DNA of 64,000 nt from Plectrocnemia conspersa (taxonomy: Eukaryota; Arthropoda; Insecta; Trichoptera; Polycentropodidae): assembly GCA_009617715.1 (NCBI GenBank), contig VTFK01000517.1, forward strand, positions 124,001 through 188,000, read 5' to 3'. The stretch's first letter is position 1, and every line of letters begins with the position of its first letter. A model generated the notes under the pieces. The model saw nothing but the letters and a program-made list of their open reading frames with translations, searched no databases and was not told the DNA's origin. The position numbers and the translations under genes were made by a program. Positions 14,103-26,253 of this stretch are shown piece by piece.

Positions 14103-16053
14103 TTTTTCGTATATGTTCTTAAATTCATTATAAATATCTTTGTAATTTATAATTAATTTAGCTTTATTTTTTGGCTTAAAACTGCATTAATATTTAAGTG
14201 TAAAACTATAACAAATATCAATTGATGACATTTTATATAATGTGATTTGATAAAAATAGACCCAAATTAAAAAACATATACTTAAATGCTTATATATGAA
14301 TCTAAAATTGCTACTAGTAGCAATTTTAGATATATTTATTTTGATATTTAGTTAGCAATAATATATTTTTTTTTAATTATAAATAAAAATGATTTTAGAA
14401 CAGTAATGTGTTAAAAGTAATAGTAATTAATTATATTTAAAAAATTGCAAGTTTTTTTTATTTTTATCCTTTATCCTAACATGATCGTTTATAATTCTAT
14501 AAAAATATTTTTTAGGTTCAAATCAATAGGTTTTAAAATTTGTTGTTTGTAATAATTACATACTATTTTAATAATCTATCATGTCTCCATATGTTTTTGC
14601 TGATGTATTGTTGATATATAATTCAGCCGTATTCTCAGATATAACCCAGGCTTTTGACCATCGTTTTTAGACGATAGATGTTTTTAGACACACTTAACAA
14701 AAATTGCTATATTTTCCAATGACACTGCAATATTGACATCTGAAACTAACCCAAAATCTCAGTAATAAATAGCGAATCAGAGCTAATGAAACCAAATCAA
14801 TCCATAATATATTTACGTTGAACAAAGATAGACTGCTTCTACCCGATCTAATTTTACCTGAAATATAGACACTTTAAATTAAGATCAAAGAAGTATGCAC
14901 TAGACTATTTTAAATGCTAAAGGGTGTGCCTTAGATTATTGACTTTGCTTTTAAATTGGCTATTGATGTAACTCACAATGTGCATAACATTTCTAGCAAC
15001 CGTTCTCACCAAAAGCCTAGTAGATTGAAATAGCGCTACAATAATTAAACACGACTTAATAATTTTACGCTTAATTAGCGCTACAATAACGGTTTTATTT
15101 CAATGGTTAATAAATGAGCTACTCATTAACTGACTTTAGCACAGCCTCATTTTATTAGTAATAAAAAAAAATTCTAAACTTTTTAAATTTAAAACTGTTT
15201 TTCTTTAAATTTAATTGTAAATATTGTCTTGAGTGCTTCTATTAATGATGACGTATAGTATATTATTTTAGTATAGATATAATTTTTTTGCTTTGCCATC
15301 AAATTCGAACACAAAATATTTTAAATTGTATTTTAAAAGCACGACATTTGAAATTCTCTAGTCTTGTATTTTTATCGTTGCTAATGACAACACAAATATA
15401 CACAGATAATAAAATGATGTAAATATCGCAAAAAGTATTAGCAATAGGAGTATCACATATGGTATTGTAACTCATTAACTCGACTGTTTACTTTTTTGTT
15501 TTAGCGCAAATTAAGTTTAAAGTTTCTAAATTTATATTTCTATAAATAGACAGTAGGTCGTAGATTGACGACTCCTGATTTAAATAGTCAAAAATGAAAT
15601 ATAGTTATGTTTGATTAAATAAAATGTATACGTTTATCAATAAATAAATATAAATGGCAAACAGAAAATAGATAATCTAAAATATAGTAACCGATTCAAT
15701 CGCTCAGTCAAAATCTAATATTTATTCAGTGCAATAATTCAATGTAAATAAAACTTTTTAGTTTAACTGTAAATATTTATTATTTAAAAAAAATTAATAT
15801 ATACGACAAAACGACATCTAGTACAGAATAAAACTTAAATACACATAAATTAATGTCGATAACGAAGAGAGTATACTCAAAGCTAAAATTGTACACATAT
15901 ACAAATTCCAAATTCTAAAAAAATATTTTTTGCTACGGGTGTCGATATTTATATTTAAAATATAAAGATTGATTTTGCACAATTAATAAATATGTGCGAT
16001 AATAATATTACACTTGCGGTGACGTCACACAAAAAAATCACAGTCACGCGAAT
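14103..16053. other. Intergenic sequence with a perfect palindrome and a dispersed-repeat copy
   Basis: No gene is seen. The stretch contains the perfect 32-bp palindrome at 14300-14331. At about 14935-15000 it carries a segment (TATTGATGTAACTCACAATG) that recurs in diverged form near 53390-53440, implying an interspersed repeat family. The 3' flank of the minus-strand gene at 16054 lies at the right edge. Confidence 0.5.
14300..14331. repeat. Perfect 32-bp palindrome
   Basis: The half-site ATCTAAAATTGCTACT is followed without any spacer by its exact reverse complement. Symmetry stops at both outer ends (A opposite A). It could extrude as a cruciform or form a spacer-free hairpin in RNA. No flanking terminal repeat or target duplication was found. 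Confidence 0.9.
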
Positions 16054-16918
16054 TCAAGAACACCAGGACATCTTACTTGCTTCTTTATCCGAGAAAGACA
16101 AATCTGATCTTGACAATGGGTTGTATCGATTGTTACGCATTTTCTTCGTATGAAACATTTTATGCTCGTATCCGCTGTTTGGTTTAAAATCTGAGTTGGA
16201 TTCTACAGAAGACATGCTCGAGTAAGTGTTTTCGAAAGATCCGTAAAACAAGGGGCACCTTTTAAGAGTAGCTACGGCTTCTTCGAAATTCTGAGGCTGT
16301 TCAATAGGATCTTCTTTCAAAACTTTGGTCCAAGATTCTGCTTTAGGGTCTTCTTCTATTTTAGACAGGTTAAGTCGCTTTTTCGGATTGTCGCTCTTGT
16401 CTAAATTTGCTGTTGATGCTTTGCGCTTTAGGTTGATATTCTGCAGCAGGTCTTTGTTTCTTTCCATGAGTTCTTCCTTCATTTTTTTATAATAAGCTAT
16501 ATCACTGTCTGTCGGAATTTTTTGCTCCGACGTATTAATCGAATTACTCTTTAATGTTACTTCGACTTTATCGACGAACTTCAACTTTTGTTTAGAAAAC
16601 ACATTCTTACTCTTCTTTTTACCCTTTAATATGCTGCTTAGAGAAAAATTTCCATCATTGACTTGCTCGTCGTTTGATGATTGGTCATTCTTCCAGTATC
16701 TACTAAGTCTAGTCTTCATTCTCCTACTAAACGATTGTTTACCATTACTCGCACTGACAGACTGATTATTCTCTTTAGGCGCATTTGATCCAAATATATT
16801 CCGAAAGACAGTTCGCATTTCACGTTTTGAAGAGCTGTTAATAAACACAAAAATAATCAAATCCTTTATAATTGCAAAATAAACATAATTTAAATTACCT
16901 GATCTTGGACCGCAACAT
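16054..16918 (-). CDS. Uncharacterised basic, probably nuclear protein (two exons)
   Basis: The model is complement(16054-16834 joined to 16899-16918), 801 nt including the stop, giving 266 residues. The first coding exon is only 20 nt (ATG at 16918, MLRSKI); the intron has a GT donor at 16898-16897 and an AG acceptor at 16836-16835. A longer read-through start inside the intron also exists but lacks the clean splice. The protein is rich in Ser, Lys and Asn. It has a basic N-terminal part (RRMKTRLSRYW), a GKKKSK stretch, and a bipartite-like nuclear localisation signal (KRKAST...NPKKRLN) preceded by a short charged, possibly coiled segment (YYKKMKEELMERNKDLLQ). A Ser-rich tail follows. I do not recognise the family. 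Codon use is balanced and the frame is clean, so it is probably a real gene. Confidence 0.75.
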
Positions 16919-18808
16919 TTTTATGTTACATGAATATATTTTTAATATAAACTACAAGTTCACCGCATGACTGCCCGATACCAACTCAAGTAGGGTAGAA
17001 ATTATGTTTGACTAAGCTAATGTGATATTAATTATGATTATTATTTTAACTATAAAACGTTCATAACCATTTAAAATATATAATATATTTTTCAGTAAAA
17101 AACCTAAAAATTTGACTATTTTAAATGCTTATATTAAGATAAAATAATCAATATTAAATAATTATTTTGTGAAATTTAATTTTAAATTGTCAAATATTTT
17201 TTTTTAGTTTCATTGCTATTTTATTTTTGATGGTGTGATTAGTAAGATCATTTATTTTTAAGATCAAAGTGTATTTTGCGATTCAATTGGTTCTATATTA
17301 GTTGATTTCCTTGCTCAGTTTGGTATCCATGTTATATAAACTGTCGTGATCACGAAGTTGACGTAACTCTAAAATAAAATAGTACGCCTTAACGATTGTC
17401 AATCTGTGGTTCCCATGGGCGTTTTCAAGCTCAGTAGCACTAGATTATAAAGTTCTTTGTATGCAAACTGCTAATGAGATCACCGAAAATGCTTCACGTA
17501 CAAGTTGGTTTTGAAATGTGCAGGAAGTCGACAGTCGTCTTGATGTATTCTTGTTTATCTTCCTATTTTTTTATTATCCTAGAGGGATTTGTTGTGGAAT
17601 GTTGAGATTGCACCCATTAGTTTTATCTCGTGGATTTACGACGCTTATTAAAAAATATAGCACGTGAATTTTTGTACTGAACGCTTAGAGCATAAATCAG
17701 AATAATAAATCGATAAGCAACGTTAAGTCGCCTAATTTTTATATTGCAAATAATATTTGTAATCTTATCTTCAGAAAAGATTACTTACTAGATAGTATTA
17801 ATAATACCGCTATGATGGCGGAAATGTGCTCTTCGAAAAAAATATCAGGTGTTGTTACAATGCGTTAAGGCAAATACAATCTAATAAGCGATGCAAACGG
17901 TTCGTAAACATCCTCATCTGACACTCGCTAAAACTGTATCGAACGATTAATATAAAATGTGTATTAAAATAAAATAACGATTAATATAATTATAAGTCAT
18001 TTAAAATACAGCTATAAAATAATATTATATAATTTAAAAAAATGCAAATTAGCCTTCAAATAATAACAATTAAAAAGAACTGTCATTTTTATAGCACAAA
18101 TATTATAAAAAATATCTCGCAAAACTAAATCGGTGACTGATAAATACAAACACATATTGCTTAAGAGGCTCTTTAACATATCAATGGCTCTGGTTATTTA
18201 ATGAAATGTACTCAAATTATCCCTTAAGTTATTGTATTTTTTGTATCTTATATTTCTATTTTTCTTTCGTTTAAATTGTAAAAGGATATTTTTTCTTAAA
18301 TTAAAATCTTCTAAATTTTTAATAAATTATAAACTAGTCTGTATATTTAATTAGTATGTTTGTAAAATTATTTATATTATTATTTGCAGTTTGAAACATG
18401 TCACTCAATCCAATTAAAAGTGCATGGAAAAAATGATTGTTAACCTCTGACTTAGGGCGATAGTCGAAACAATTTTTCTAGAATAAAACAATTGATACGA
18501 TTTGAAAAATAAATGCTATATTATATTCTGAGTAATATTGGATTATGTTTTATGATTAATCATCATTATCGCGGTTGTCATTATTAAAAAGTAAAGTAGC
18601 AAAATTTAAGTTGTATCACGTATTACGTTTTATTAGATTGACGCAGTCCAAAAACTATTTACAAGTTATGCTTATCGTGAATTTCATATATAATACAATA
18701 CAAAATATTTTATCTTGCCATATAACATGGGATGAAACAAATAACTGATCATTAGTCAATAGACGTAGAGCTCGGAATACACGCTGTATAGTGAACACAT
18801 TAATTAAA
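16919..18808. other. Intergenic sequence; right part is the duplicated 5' flank of the ectodomain genes
   Basis: This divergent interval lies between the nuclear-protein gene (-) and the first MAM-like gene (+). From about 18309 to the start codon it is closely similar to 20470-21049, upstream of the next paralogue, showing that the duplication carried the promoter region. A TATA-like CATATATAA occurs in both copies about 120-125 bp before the ATG. Confidence 0.6.
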
Positions 18809-19727
18809 ATGCGGAAATATAGTTTGAGTGCTTGGTTATTGATAGGCTTAAATATTTCTAACTATACTTTTGTTAAATGTCAAAATATGTGTTTTGAAGA
18901 TAATTTTGAAGAGGGACACTCAGGAATACTGACGGAGGAATGCAGTGACGTTAATTATAAGCCACTTATAGTTAAGGATTATAAAGAAAGTGATATTTTT
19001 GAAAAACCACCTAATTCTACAAAGTATCTCTCGAGCTCTAGCCCTAATTACGGCAGTTGCTTAGTGAATAATAAAATAAAAATAATGCAGGGGACGACCC
19101 TTGTGTTTCGTATTATTTCATACTTTGACGGAGATGGTATAGCTCCTCAGTGTTTCGTTGATGTTAATGAAGCTGGAACTGGTTCATGGGTAGCATCTGA
19201 TGCAAGAACATTCAAGCACAGCAAAGAATGGGAAGACTGGCAGTTCGTGATCACAAGAGAAGCAGAAGCTGTGGTATGCTCGTAAAAATGTATAACACAT
19301 ATTATATTTTGTCTTTGATTTGAATGTAACATTTTTACAGATTAAATTTTCATGCAGTCCGGTAAACGGAAAATCTATATTGGCTATTGACAAGATTAGA
19401 ATCAGTGCAGAATCTGATGAGGACTGCTCAATAATAATACCCACAACGACTACAACTCAAACGACTACTAGTTCAACCTCTACTACATCTACAACAACGC
19501 CGGAATCAATTACTTTAACATCATCTACTACACTTACATCTACAATATTGCCCGAAACAACGACTACTTCAACATCTTCTACGTCTACGGTGACTCAATC
19601 GACGACTTTATTTATAACTAATCCTTCAACAATCAGTAGTTCATCTGTGGTTCCAGAGAATTTATTGTCACTTTCCATTGTCATGGATAAACAACAGCTT
19701 AGGTTTAACTTTCGTTTTAATAAATGA
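18809..19727 (+). CDS. MAM-like mucin protein, chimeric and lacking its membrane anchor
   Basis: Exons 18809-19273 and 19341-19727 join in phase 0 to 283 residues. A signal peptide (residues 1 to about 23) precedes a MAM-like domain (about 28-185): the CFEDNFEEG motif, STKYLSSSS, VFRIISYFDG, a central Cys, KEWEDWQ, then after the intron CSPVNGKSILAIDKIRIS and a closing Cys. A Thr/Ser-rich, presumably O-glycosylated stretch follows. Exon 1 is almost identical to that of the neighbour at 21050. After the shared VPEN the reading frame diverges and ends LLSLSIVMDKQQ..., replacing the paralogue's transmembrane helix and tail. The DNA there (about 19670-19855) matches the antisense of the first exon of the minus-strand paralogues. 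If expressed, the product would be secreted. An in-frame GTG at 18791 is not taken as the start. Confidence 0.8.
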
Positions 19728-19855
19728 AATCATAGAATCGTTATAAACTTTTTGCTTTCTATTAGATTAATTAAAGTAATAATTATTAAGTAAGTATTAA
19801 AAATAAGCTGTACCTTCATTTCTATTACAAAACACTTTTCTTTTGAACTTAAGAC
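19670..19855 (-). pseudogene. Relic of first exon of a minus-strand MAM-like gene
   Basis: Read on the - strand, this stretch is a decayed version of the 5' end of the small secreted genes (compare 24409-24590). Shared pieces include ATTGTCATGGATA, GAATCGTTATAAAC, AAGTAAGTAT-like sequence and CACTTTTCTTTTGAACTTAA. It overlaps the 3' end of the chimeric gene at 18809 and marks a rearrangement breakpoint near 19665. It is followed by the same upstream flank (19880-20465) that lies upstream of the minus-strand genes near 27800-28385. Confidence 0.75.
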
Positions 19856-19879
19856 AATAATTTTTTTTTTTTTATTTAT

Positions 19880-20465
19880 ATTTTTAAGTATTTGTATAAT
19901 TAATTAAAATACACATTTATGACTTGTATAAATGTTTATTTAAACTCAACTATGTCGCCTTTAACCTTAACATTTATCATTATAAATCCTGTCTCTGTAT
20001 CAGAAATCAATATTTATTATTGATATAATAACTAGACCGATTCAAACGATAAGAGTACTTTTTCCGTGGTTTCTCAATCTTAGAAATAAATTTGGATGTA
20101 ACTAAAAATAAACTTATAATAAATATCTATTTTTATCCATGTCTTAAATAAAAAAATAATTTTGCAAAACTATATTTATTAATTTTACTGACATACATGA
20201 TTTCATTAATGCGTAATGGTGGCCATTATATAATATAAGCAATAATAATAATTTAATAAATAAATATAAAATGCTATGGTGCACACCTAAAATTGAGAGT
20301 CATCCCGCATAATTGTTTACAGCTCCTCACATCTAGCGCCAAAAGCATCCTTGTGTTAAGCAAGCTGTTTGAGAAACTGTATGGCTCGTGCATAATGAGT
20401 AATCTCAAGCACTGACGTTTTGGTCGTAATTAGAAAGTACACGGTACGCGGTCGCGACTCTCTAT
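19880..20465. repeat. Segmental duplication, copy 1 of about 590 bp (partner 27800-28385)
   Basis: The segment aligns end to end with 27800-28385. Shared stretches include TAACATTTATCATTAT, CCTGTCTC-GTATCAG, GTGCACACCTAAAATTGAGAG, TTTGAGAAACTGTATGGCTC and CTCAAGCACTGACGTTTTGG. A third, truncated copy is at about 30555-30665. No coding potential is seen. It behaves as the upstream flank of the minus-strand MAM-like genes and moved with them. Confidence 0.85.
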
Positions 20466-21049
20466 ATATATTCTAAATTTTTAATAAATTCTAAACTATT
20501 CTATATATAACATAATAAGTATGTTTGTAAAATCGTTTATATTATTATAGTAAATATAATAAGTATGTTTGTAAAATCATTTATAATTTTATTATAATCG
20601 TAATAAAAAATACAACCTAAAATGGCATTCAGTATTTTTTGATAAATATTTAACACTTTGAACCATGTCACTCAATCAAATTAAAAGTGCATGGATTAAA
20701 TGATTGTTAACTTCTGACTTAGAACGATAGTCGAAACAATTGATATGATTTAAAAAATAAATGCTATATTACATTCTGAGTAATATTGGATTATGTTTTA
20801 TGATTAATCATCATTATCGTGGTTGTCATTATTAAAAAGTAAGGTAGCAAAATTTAAGTTGTATCATGTATTACGTTTTATTAGATTGACGCAGTCCAAA
20901 AACTATTTACAAGTTATGCTTATCGCGAATTTCATATATAATACAATACAAAATATTTTATCTTGCCATATAATAATGGGATGAAACAAATAACTGATCA
21001 TTAGTCGATAGGCGTAGAGCTCGGAATACACGCTGTATAGTTAATTAAA

Positions 21050-22152
21050 ATGCGGAAATATAGTTTGAGTGCTTGGTTATTGATAGGCTTAAATATTTCT
21101 AATTATACTTTTGTTAAATGTCAAAATATGTGTTTTGAAGATAATTTTGAAGAGGGACACTCAGGAATACTGACGGAGGAATGCAGTGACGTTAATTATA
21201 AGCCACTTATAGTTAAGGATTATAAAGAAAGTGATATTTTTGAAAAACCACCTAATTCTACAAAGTATCTCTCGAGCTCTAGCCCTAATTACGGCAGTTG
21301 CTTAGTGAATAATAAAATAAAAATAATGCAGGGGACGACCCTTGTGTTTCGTATTATTTCATACTTTGACGGAGATGGTATAGCTCCTCAGTGTTTCGTT
21401 GATGTTAATGAAGCTGGAACTGGTTCATGGGTAGCATCTGATGCAAGAACATTCAAAGACAACAAAGAATGGCAAGACTGGCAGTTGGTGATCACAAAAG
21501 AAGCAGAAGCTGTGGTATGCTCGTAAAAATGTATATAACACATATTTTATTTTATTTTATTTTAGATCTAAATGTAACATTTTTACAGATTAAGGTTTCA
21601 TGCAGTCCGGTAAACGGAAAATCTATATTGGCTATTGACAATATAAGAATCAGTGCAGAATCTGACGAGGACTGCTCAATTATAATACCCATAACCACAA
21701 CGACAACAACAGAGACAACTACTAATTCAATCTCTACTACATTTACAACAACGCCGGAAGCAAGTACTACTTCAACATCTTCTACTACACTTTCTACAAT
21801 ATTGCCCGAAACAACGACTACTACTACGTCTTCTACGTCTACTGTGACTCAATCGACGACTTTGTCTATAACTTCTTCGACAATCAGCAGTTCATCTGTG
21901 GTTCCAGAGAATTCGACTGCTCCACCAGTAGATATCGAATATTTATACAGACGCAGAGCCATGGCGATAGCGCTAATTGCTTTTGTGACTGTCAACCTTT
22001 TATGGTTTACGACAGTGACGATATATTTACTAAAGCGGCAATCTGGCAAAGCCAAAAACTTGAAAAACTCTTCATGCAATACAACAGAATCAATATTTTC
22101 AGAAAGTGTTTTATCTATACCAAGATTGGAAATTAAAAAAGACTTACTTTAA
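21050..22152 (+). CDS. MAM-like mucin-stalk transmembrane protein (intact member)
   Basis: Exons 21050-21514 and 21589-22152 join in phase 0 to 342 residues. Layout: signal peptide (1 to about 23), MAM-like ectodomain (about 28-185, six or more Cys including CFEDNFEEG at 28, QCF, CSP and EDC), a mucin-like Thr/Ser stalk (about 189-264), a single hydrophobic helix (about 279-302) after RRR, and a 40-residue cytoplasmic tail with Ser and basic residues. This predicts a type I cell-surface glycoprotein. The RRR on the outer side and KR on the inner side leave topology to be tested, but the N-terminal signal peptide supports type I. It is the intact paralogue of the chimeric gene at 18809. Proposed adhesion or binding roles are inference only. 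Confidence 0.88.
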
Positions 22153-23417
22153 CGATAAGGAAGTGATCATAGACATTACAAGTAAAATTAAATAGTTACG
22201 CTAAATATTTAACTTGAACCGAATTTGAATACAATTTATATTAGGCATGTTTTGTACCATGAGATACGTACGATAGAAAGTTTTATTACACCAAGAGTGG
22301 TTGAACTTTTGAGATCTTCGGTCTCACGATATTAAAAAAGGTTAAATTATTTTTTTAGATACTATTTAAATATACTGTAAAATATTATTTTTATTCATTG
22401 ATTTAATTGATCGTATTTTTTTAAGATTAAAATGATATTTTTGTAAATTTTGATTATGAATGAAAATTTAATCAGTCAGCAACCGTCCTTATGTGCTATT
22501 CAGAAATCATTTTATGCAATTGAAACCGTATGCGAATTCCCAAAACACTCGAGTTAGAGCGCCATGGTGACGTCACGATGACGTTTCACGCCGGCGCAGC
22601 GCCGAAATCAGTTCCACAAATACTCACAGGTGTCGCTTCATACGCCGCTGCGATCGCTGGGGTGGGAACGTGGCTTCCTCACACGCATTTCGCGCGCCTC
22701 GCTCTGCGCTCGCACATGTTTTCAATACAATATCATTAAAAAAGGTTAGGTTGTTCGGTTCTATAGTGAAAATCGGCGCGAGCGGTAGCGAACCGCCTCC
22801 CTTTTCCCAAATAAATTATTACAATCTAATATTTATTCTGACGCTGGCCAGCAGCCGTCACCAAGACGATAGAAAGAAACGCGAGATGTGACGTCGATTA
22901 AGCGCCCTAATGCATGCAATATGGGAATGCGCAAATCGTATAGATCACACTTCATGTAATGGATTGTCATATGTTATATCTTCTGTTTTTTTAAATCAAT
23001 TAATGCTTTTTAGTACAAGTGAATCAAATTTGGCATTATATGCCTGATGTTAATAATATCTGTTGTTTTAAATACAAGGAGTAATAATCTCAGATTTAAC
23101 GTCTAAATGTAATTTTATGATTTTTTTGTGTTGTGTAATAAAAATATTAGTACTATTTTATATATTTATCTATCTATCAAACATATTATTTATATTAAAA
23201 TATATTTTTAATTTGCTTTTTCTTTCTGAATAGTTTTAAAATTGAACTGTTCCAAGGTGTATTTAACATTATGAGAATATTTAATAATAATTAAAAATAT
23301 ATTTATATAAGAGCACGTTGAAACGTATTAATGATGTTTATAATACAACAGATCAATAAAGTTGTGCTAGTTGTGTGAAAGGCAATAATACAATTCTAAA
23401 TCAGTAATATAAATTTA
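22153..23417. other. Intergenic sequence with an isolated GC-rich block
   Basis: The convergent interval lies between the + gene ending at 22152 and the - gene ending at 23418. Most is AT-rich. The exception is about 22525-22905, with many CpG and GCGC steps, a GGTGACGTCACGATGACGT element (two CRE-like TGACGT sites) and a second TGACGTC near 22890. Short ORFs across it (22530 and 22670) look like by-products of GC content. It could be a promoter, enhancer or transposon fragment. Confidence 0.5.
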
Positions 23418-24559
23418 TTATAAAAAATCACAGTCATCTGCATACATATTTATGTAGTCAATTGCAAAATTATAGCTATTAGCTTTACTGTTGCACATTA
23501 ATAGAATCTGAAAATAAAAAAAATGTTATTGGTCGTGTAAGTATAACATATAAATAAACAAAATTTGTATGTATTGTAGTACATTGAAAAAAATATTTAT
23601 TCAGTAAAAATATTACTTTAAAAGAGTAAACTACGTTTTTTCTGCGGTTATTTTTTTGCAGAAGCTTTCTTTCGTGATTTAGCAAACATACTGAGGTACT
23701 GGATGGAGCAAAGTAGTGTTTTTATAATTAGACAAGTAAATAGATAATGATAAGAAACAATTTTAAGCAAAACATTATTTTATAGACGTGTGTGTATTAG
23801 TATCGTGTTTTTTTGTAGTAAAAACTTAAAATATGAATGCGCGTGTTTTGAGAAGGTAATGTGCGATTACAAAAATTTCCTGATGACGCTTCAAAATATT
23901 TCAATATCAATAATAAAAAACGTCCATAGACTGTATAAGAAATAGCGTAGATAAAAGCTGTTATTATTAATTATGTAATTAATTAAACATCATAAAAAAA
24001 TGTATGGTCTTACCTGAAAGTTCTTTATGTGTTTTTCGTTTAAATTTACTTCAAACTGTTGCCATTCTTCAATGTCATTTTTTTGATTTTCTTTGTATAA
24101 AATATTATTTATTAATACAGTTGTGTCATTATCAAAATTATATATGTTTACGTAACAATCCAAATGTGGATGTTTTACTAATATGTAAAACATAAAAATT
24201 GGGTTTTTCACGTTAAAAAATTCTTTTTCAGCACACTTAGACGTGTCATAATCTATTATAGTAGGAGAAGGTGAATAATCTATAGTAAAAAACGATGTAG
24301 ATCCTTTTGGTTGTATATTGGTATAAGAATATTCGTTCCTATAATTTTTAACTGCAAACTTTCTGTACCCTCTTTTACACCCTTCATTGAAAATTTTTGA
24401 AACACCGCTTTCAAAATTGTCATGGATACACAACTGTTTAGGTTTTACTTTCGTTTCAGTCGATGAAACTGTAGAATCGTTATAAACGGTTTTACTTTTA
24501 ACTAGATTGATTATAGTTATAATAATCAGGTAAGTATAAAAACTATTTTTTATTGACAT
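23418..24559 (-). CDS. Small secreted MAM-like protein (intact minus-strand member)
   Basis: The model is complement(24014-24559 joined to 23418-23507): 182 codons plus a 30-codon last exon, 211 residues. Signal peptide (1 to about 22) is followed by a short Ser/Thr/Lys segment and one MAM-like domain starting at Cys44 (CIHDNFESG, EGCKRGYRKF, GSTSFFTID, KCAEKEFFNVKNPIFMFYIL, CYVNIYNF, EWQQFEVNLNEK). The last exon gives ILLMC...FAIDYINMYADDC. The donor is at 24013-24012 and the acceptor CAG is adjacent to 23507. There is no transmembrane segment, so it is predicted secreted. It is the only minus-strand member in this cluster with both exons open, and so probably the functional one. Confidence 0.85.
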
Positions 24560-25134
24560 TTCAAATAAAAAAAATCTTTACTTTTGAACTTAAAGCAGTG
24601 ATGCCTACACTGTTTGTGATAGATGACTATTGCGCTGCACAATTTATACTTTTTTTCTTTGATAACGTGAAATTATGTTTACCTTGCTTATATTTATTTT
24701 ACCAGGGTATTTTCATTGATAAAAATATAAACTTTTAAATAAAAAATAATTCAGAATAATTTTTAAATATTTATAAAGAAAACAAATATAAAATGGTATT
24801 TAAAATTAATTTATAAATTTACAGGTTGTTGATAAATAACAATAACAATACTCTAAAACCTATAGATCAAGCTTTACCATGACTGAAGTTTATTAAACGG
24901 TTTGTTATATGATACATATTTTCTATTTTCCCAAGATTCAAAATAAATAAATTATTTTTAGTAAACAAGTTAACAAGTTTCCGTGTGCACTGTTTTTTAT
25001 TACCTTATAAATTTGTTTATAAATATAATAAGTAAATGTTAAATAACCATTAGTCAAATTAAAATAAAAAATACTTAATTGTGCTAGGTGTGTGAAAGGT
25101 ACTAATAAAATTCTTAGTTAGTAATGTAAATTTA

Positions 25135-26253
25135 TTATATAAAATCACATTCATCTGCATACATATTTATGTAGTCAATTTCAATGTTGTAAGTATTATT
25201 CATACCGTAGCACATTAAAAGAATCTGAAAACAATAAAAGCGTAAGTGTATTTGTAAGTATATTAAAACATATTTAAAAAGAGATTCATTTATTAAAAAA
25301 ATGTTAACTACTTATGAAAAATTAACTACGTTTTTTCTGTGATAAATATTTTTTTACAAGTTTTCTTTCGTGATGTGTCGAATACATTAATAATTTATTT
25401 TATAGGCATCCGATTTGAGTAAAAGTGTATTTTTACCTAATAGCTAGATAATGGTAAAAAAATTTTTAGCGAAACATTATTTTCATAGACGTGTGTCTGT
25501 ATCGTGTTTTTTTTTGTAGTAAGAATTTCAAATATGATTGCGCGTCTTTTGAAAAAATAATGTGCGAATACAAATATTACCTGATGACGTTAGAAAATAA
25601 TTAAATATCATCAATTTAAAACATCTATAAACCTTATTAAAAGTATTGTTTATAATACCGTAATAAATTAATTACATAATTAATAAAACTTTATTAAAAA
25701 ATATTAGGAATTACCTGAAAGTTCGTTATATATTTTTCGCTCAAATTTACTTTGAATTCTTGCCATTTTCCTCCATAGTAGTTTAAATTTGGTGCCGAAA
25801 TATTGTTTATTGATACAGTTTTGTCAGTATCAAAATCATATATGTTTACGTGGCATTCTGCATTGGAACCAAATATTTTTACGTAAAACATAAAAATTGC
25901 ATTTTTACGTTAAAAAAATTCTTTTCAACACACACTGCTAAATAATCTGGAGGTGAGGTATTGATAGTAAAAAACGATGTAGATCCATGCGGTTGTTTAA
26001 AATATTGATTTATATTTTTCAATTGTTCTTCCACATAATTTTTAACAATAAACTTTTTGTAACCCCTTTTACACCCTTCATTGAAAATTTTTGAAACACC
26101 GCTTTCAAAATTGTCATGGATACACAATAGCTTAGGTTTCACTTTCGTTTCAGTAGATGAAATCGCAAAATCGTTGTATACATCTTTACTTTTTATCAGA
26201 TTGATTATAGTTATAAATATTAAGTAAATATAAAAATTATTTTGTACCGACAT
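25135..26253 (-). pseudogene. MAM-like minus-strand gene with one-base frameshift
   Basis: Both exons are present: exon 1 26253-25715 and exon 2 25224-25135 (ILLMCYGMNNTYNIEIDYINMYADEC). Exon 1 is 539 nt, one base short of a multiple of three. The frame breaks at about 25905, where the paralogues read FFNVKN-IFMFY; here one A appears to be missing from an A run. After the break the second frame continues normally (KIFGSNAECHVNIYDFDTDKT...KWQEFKVNLSEK). Everything else, including start, splice sites and cysteines, looks intact. This is either a very young pseudogene or a homopolymer sequencing error. Confidence 0.8.

Noticed and set aside
22530..22891. Two overlapping plus-strand ORFs in the GC-rich block
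   Set aside because: Few stop codons are expected in GC-rich DNA. No signal peptide, domain or splice context supports them.
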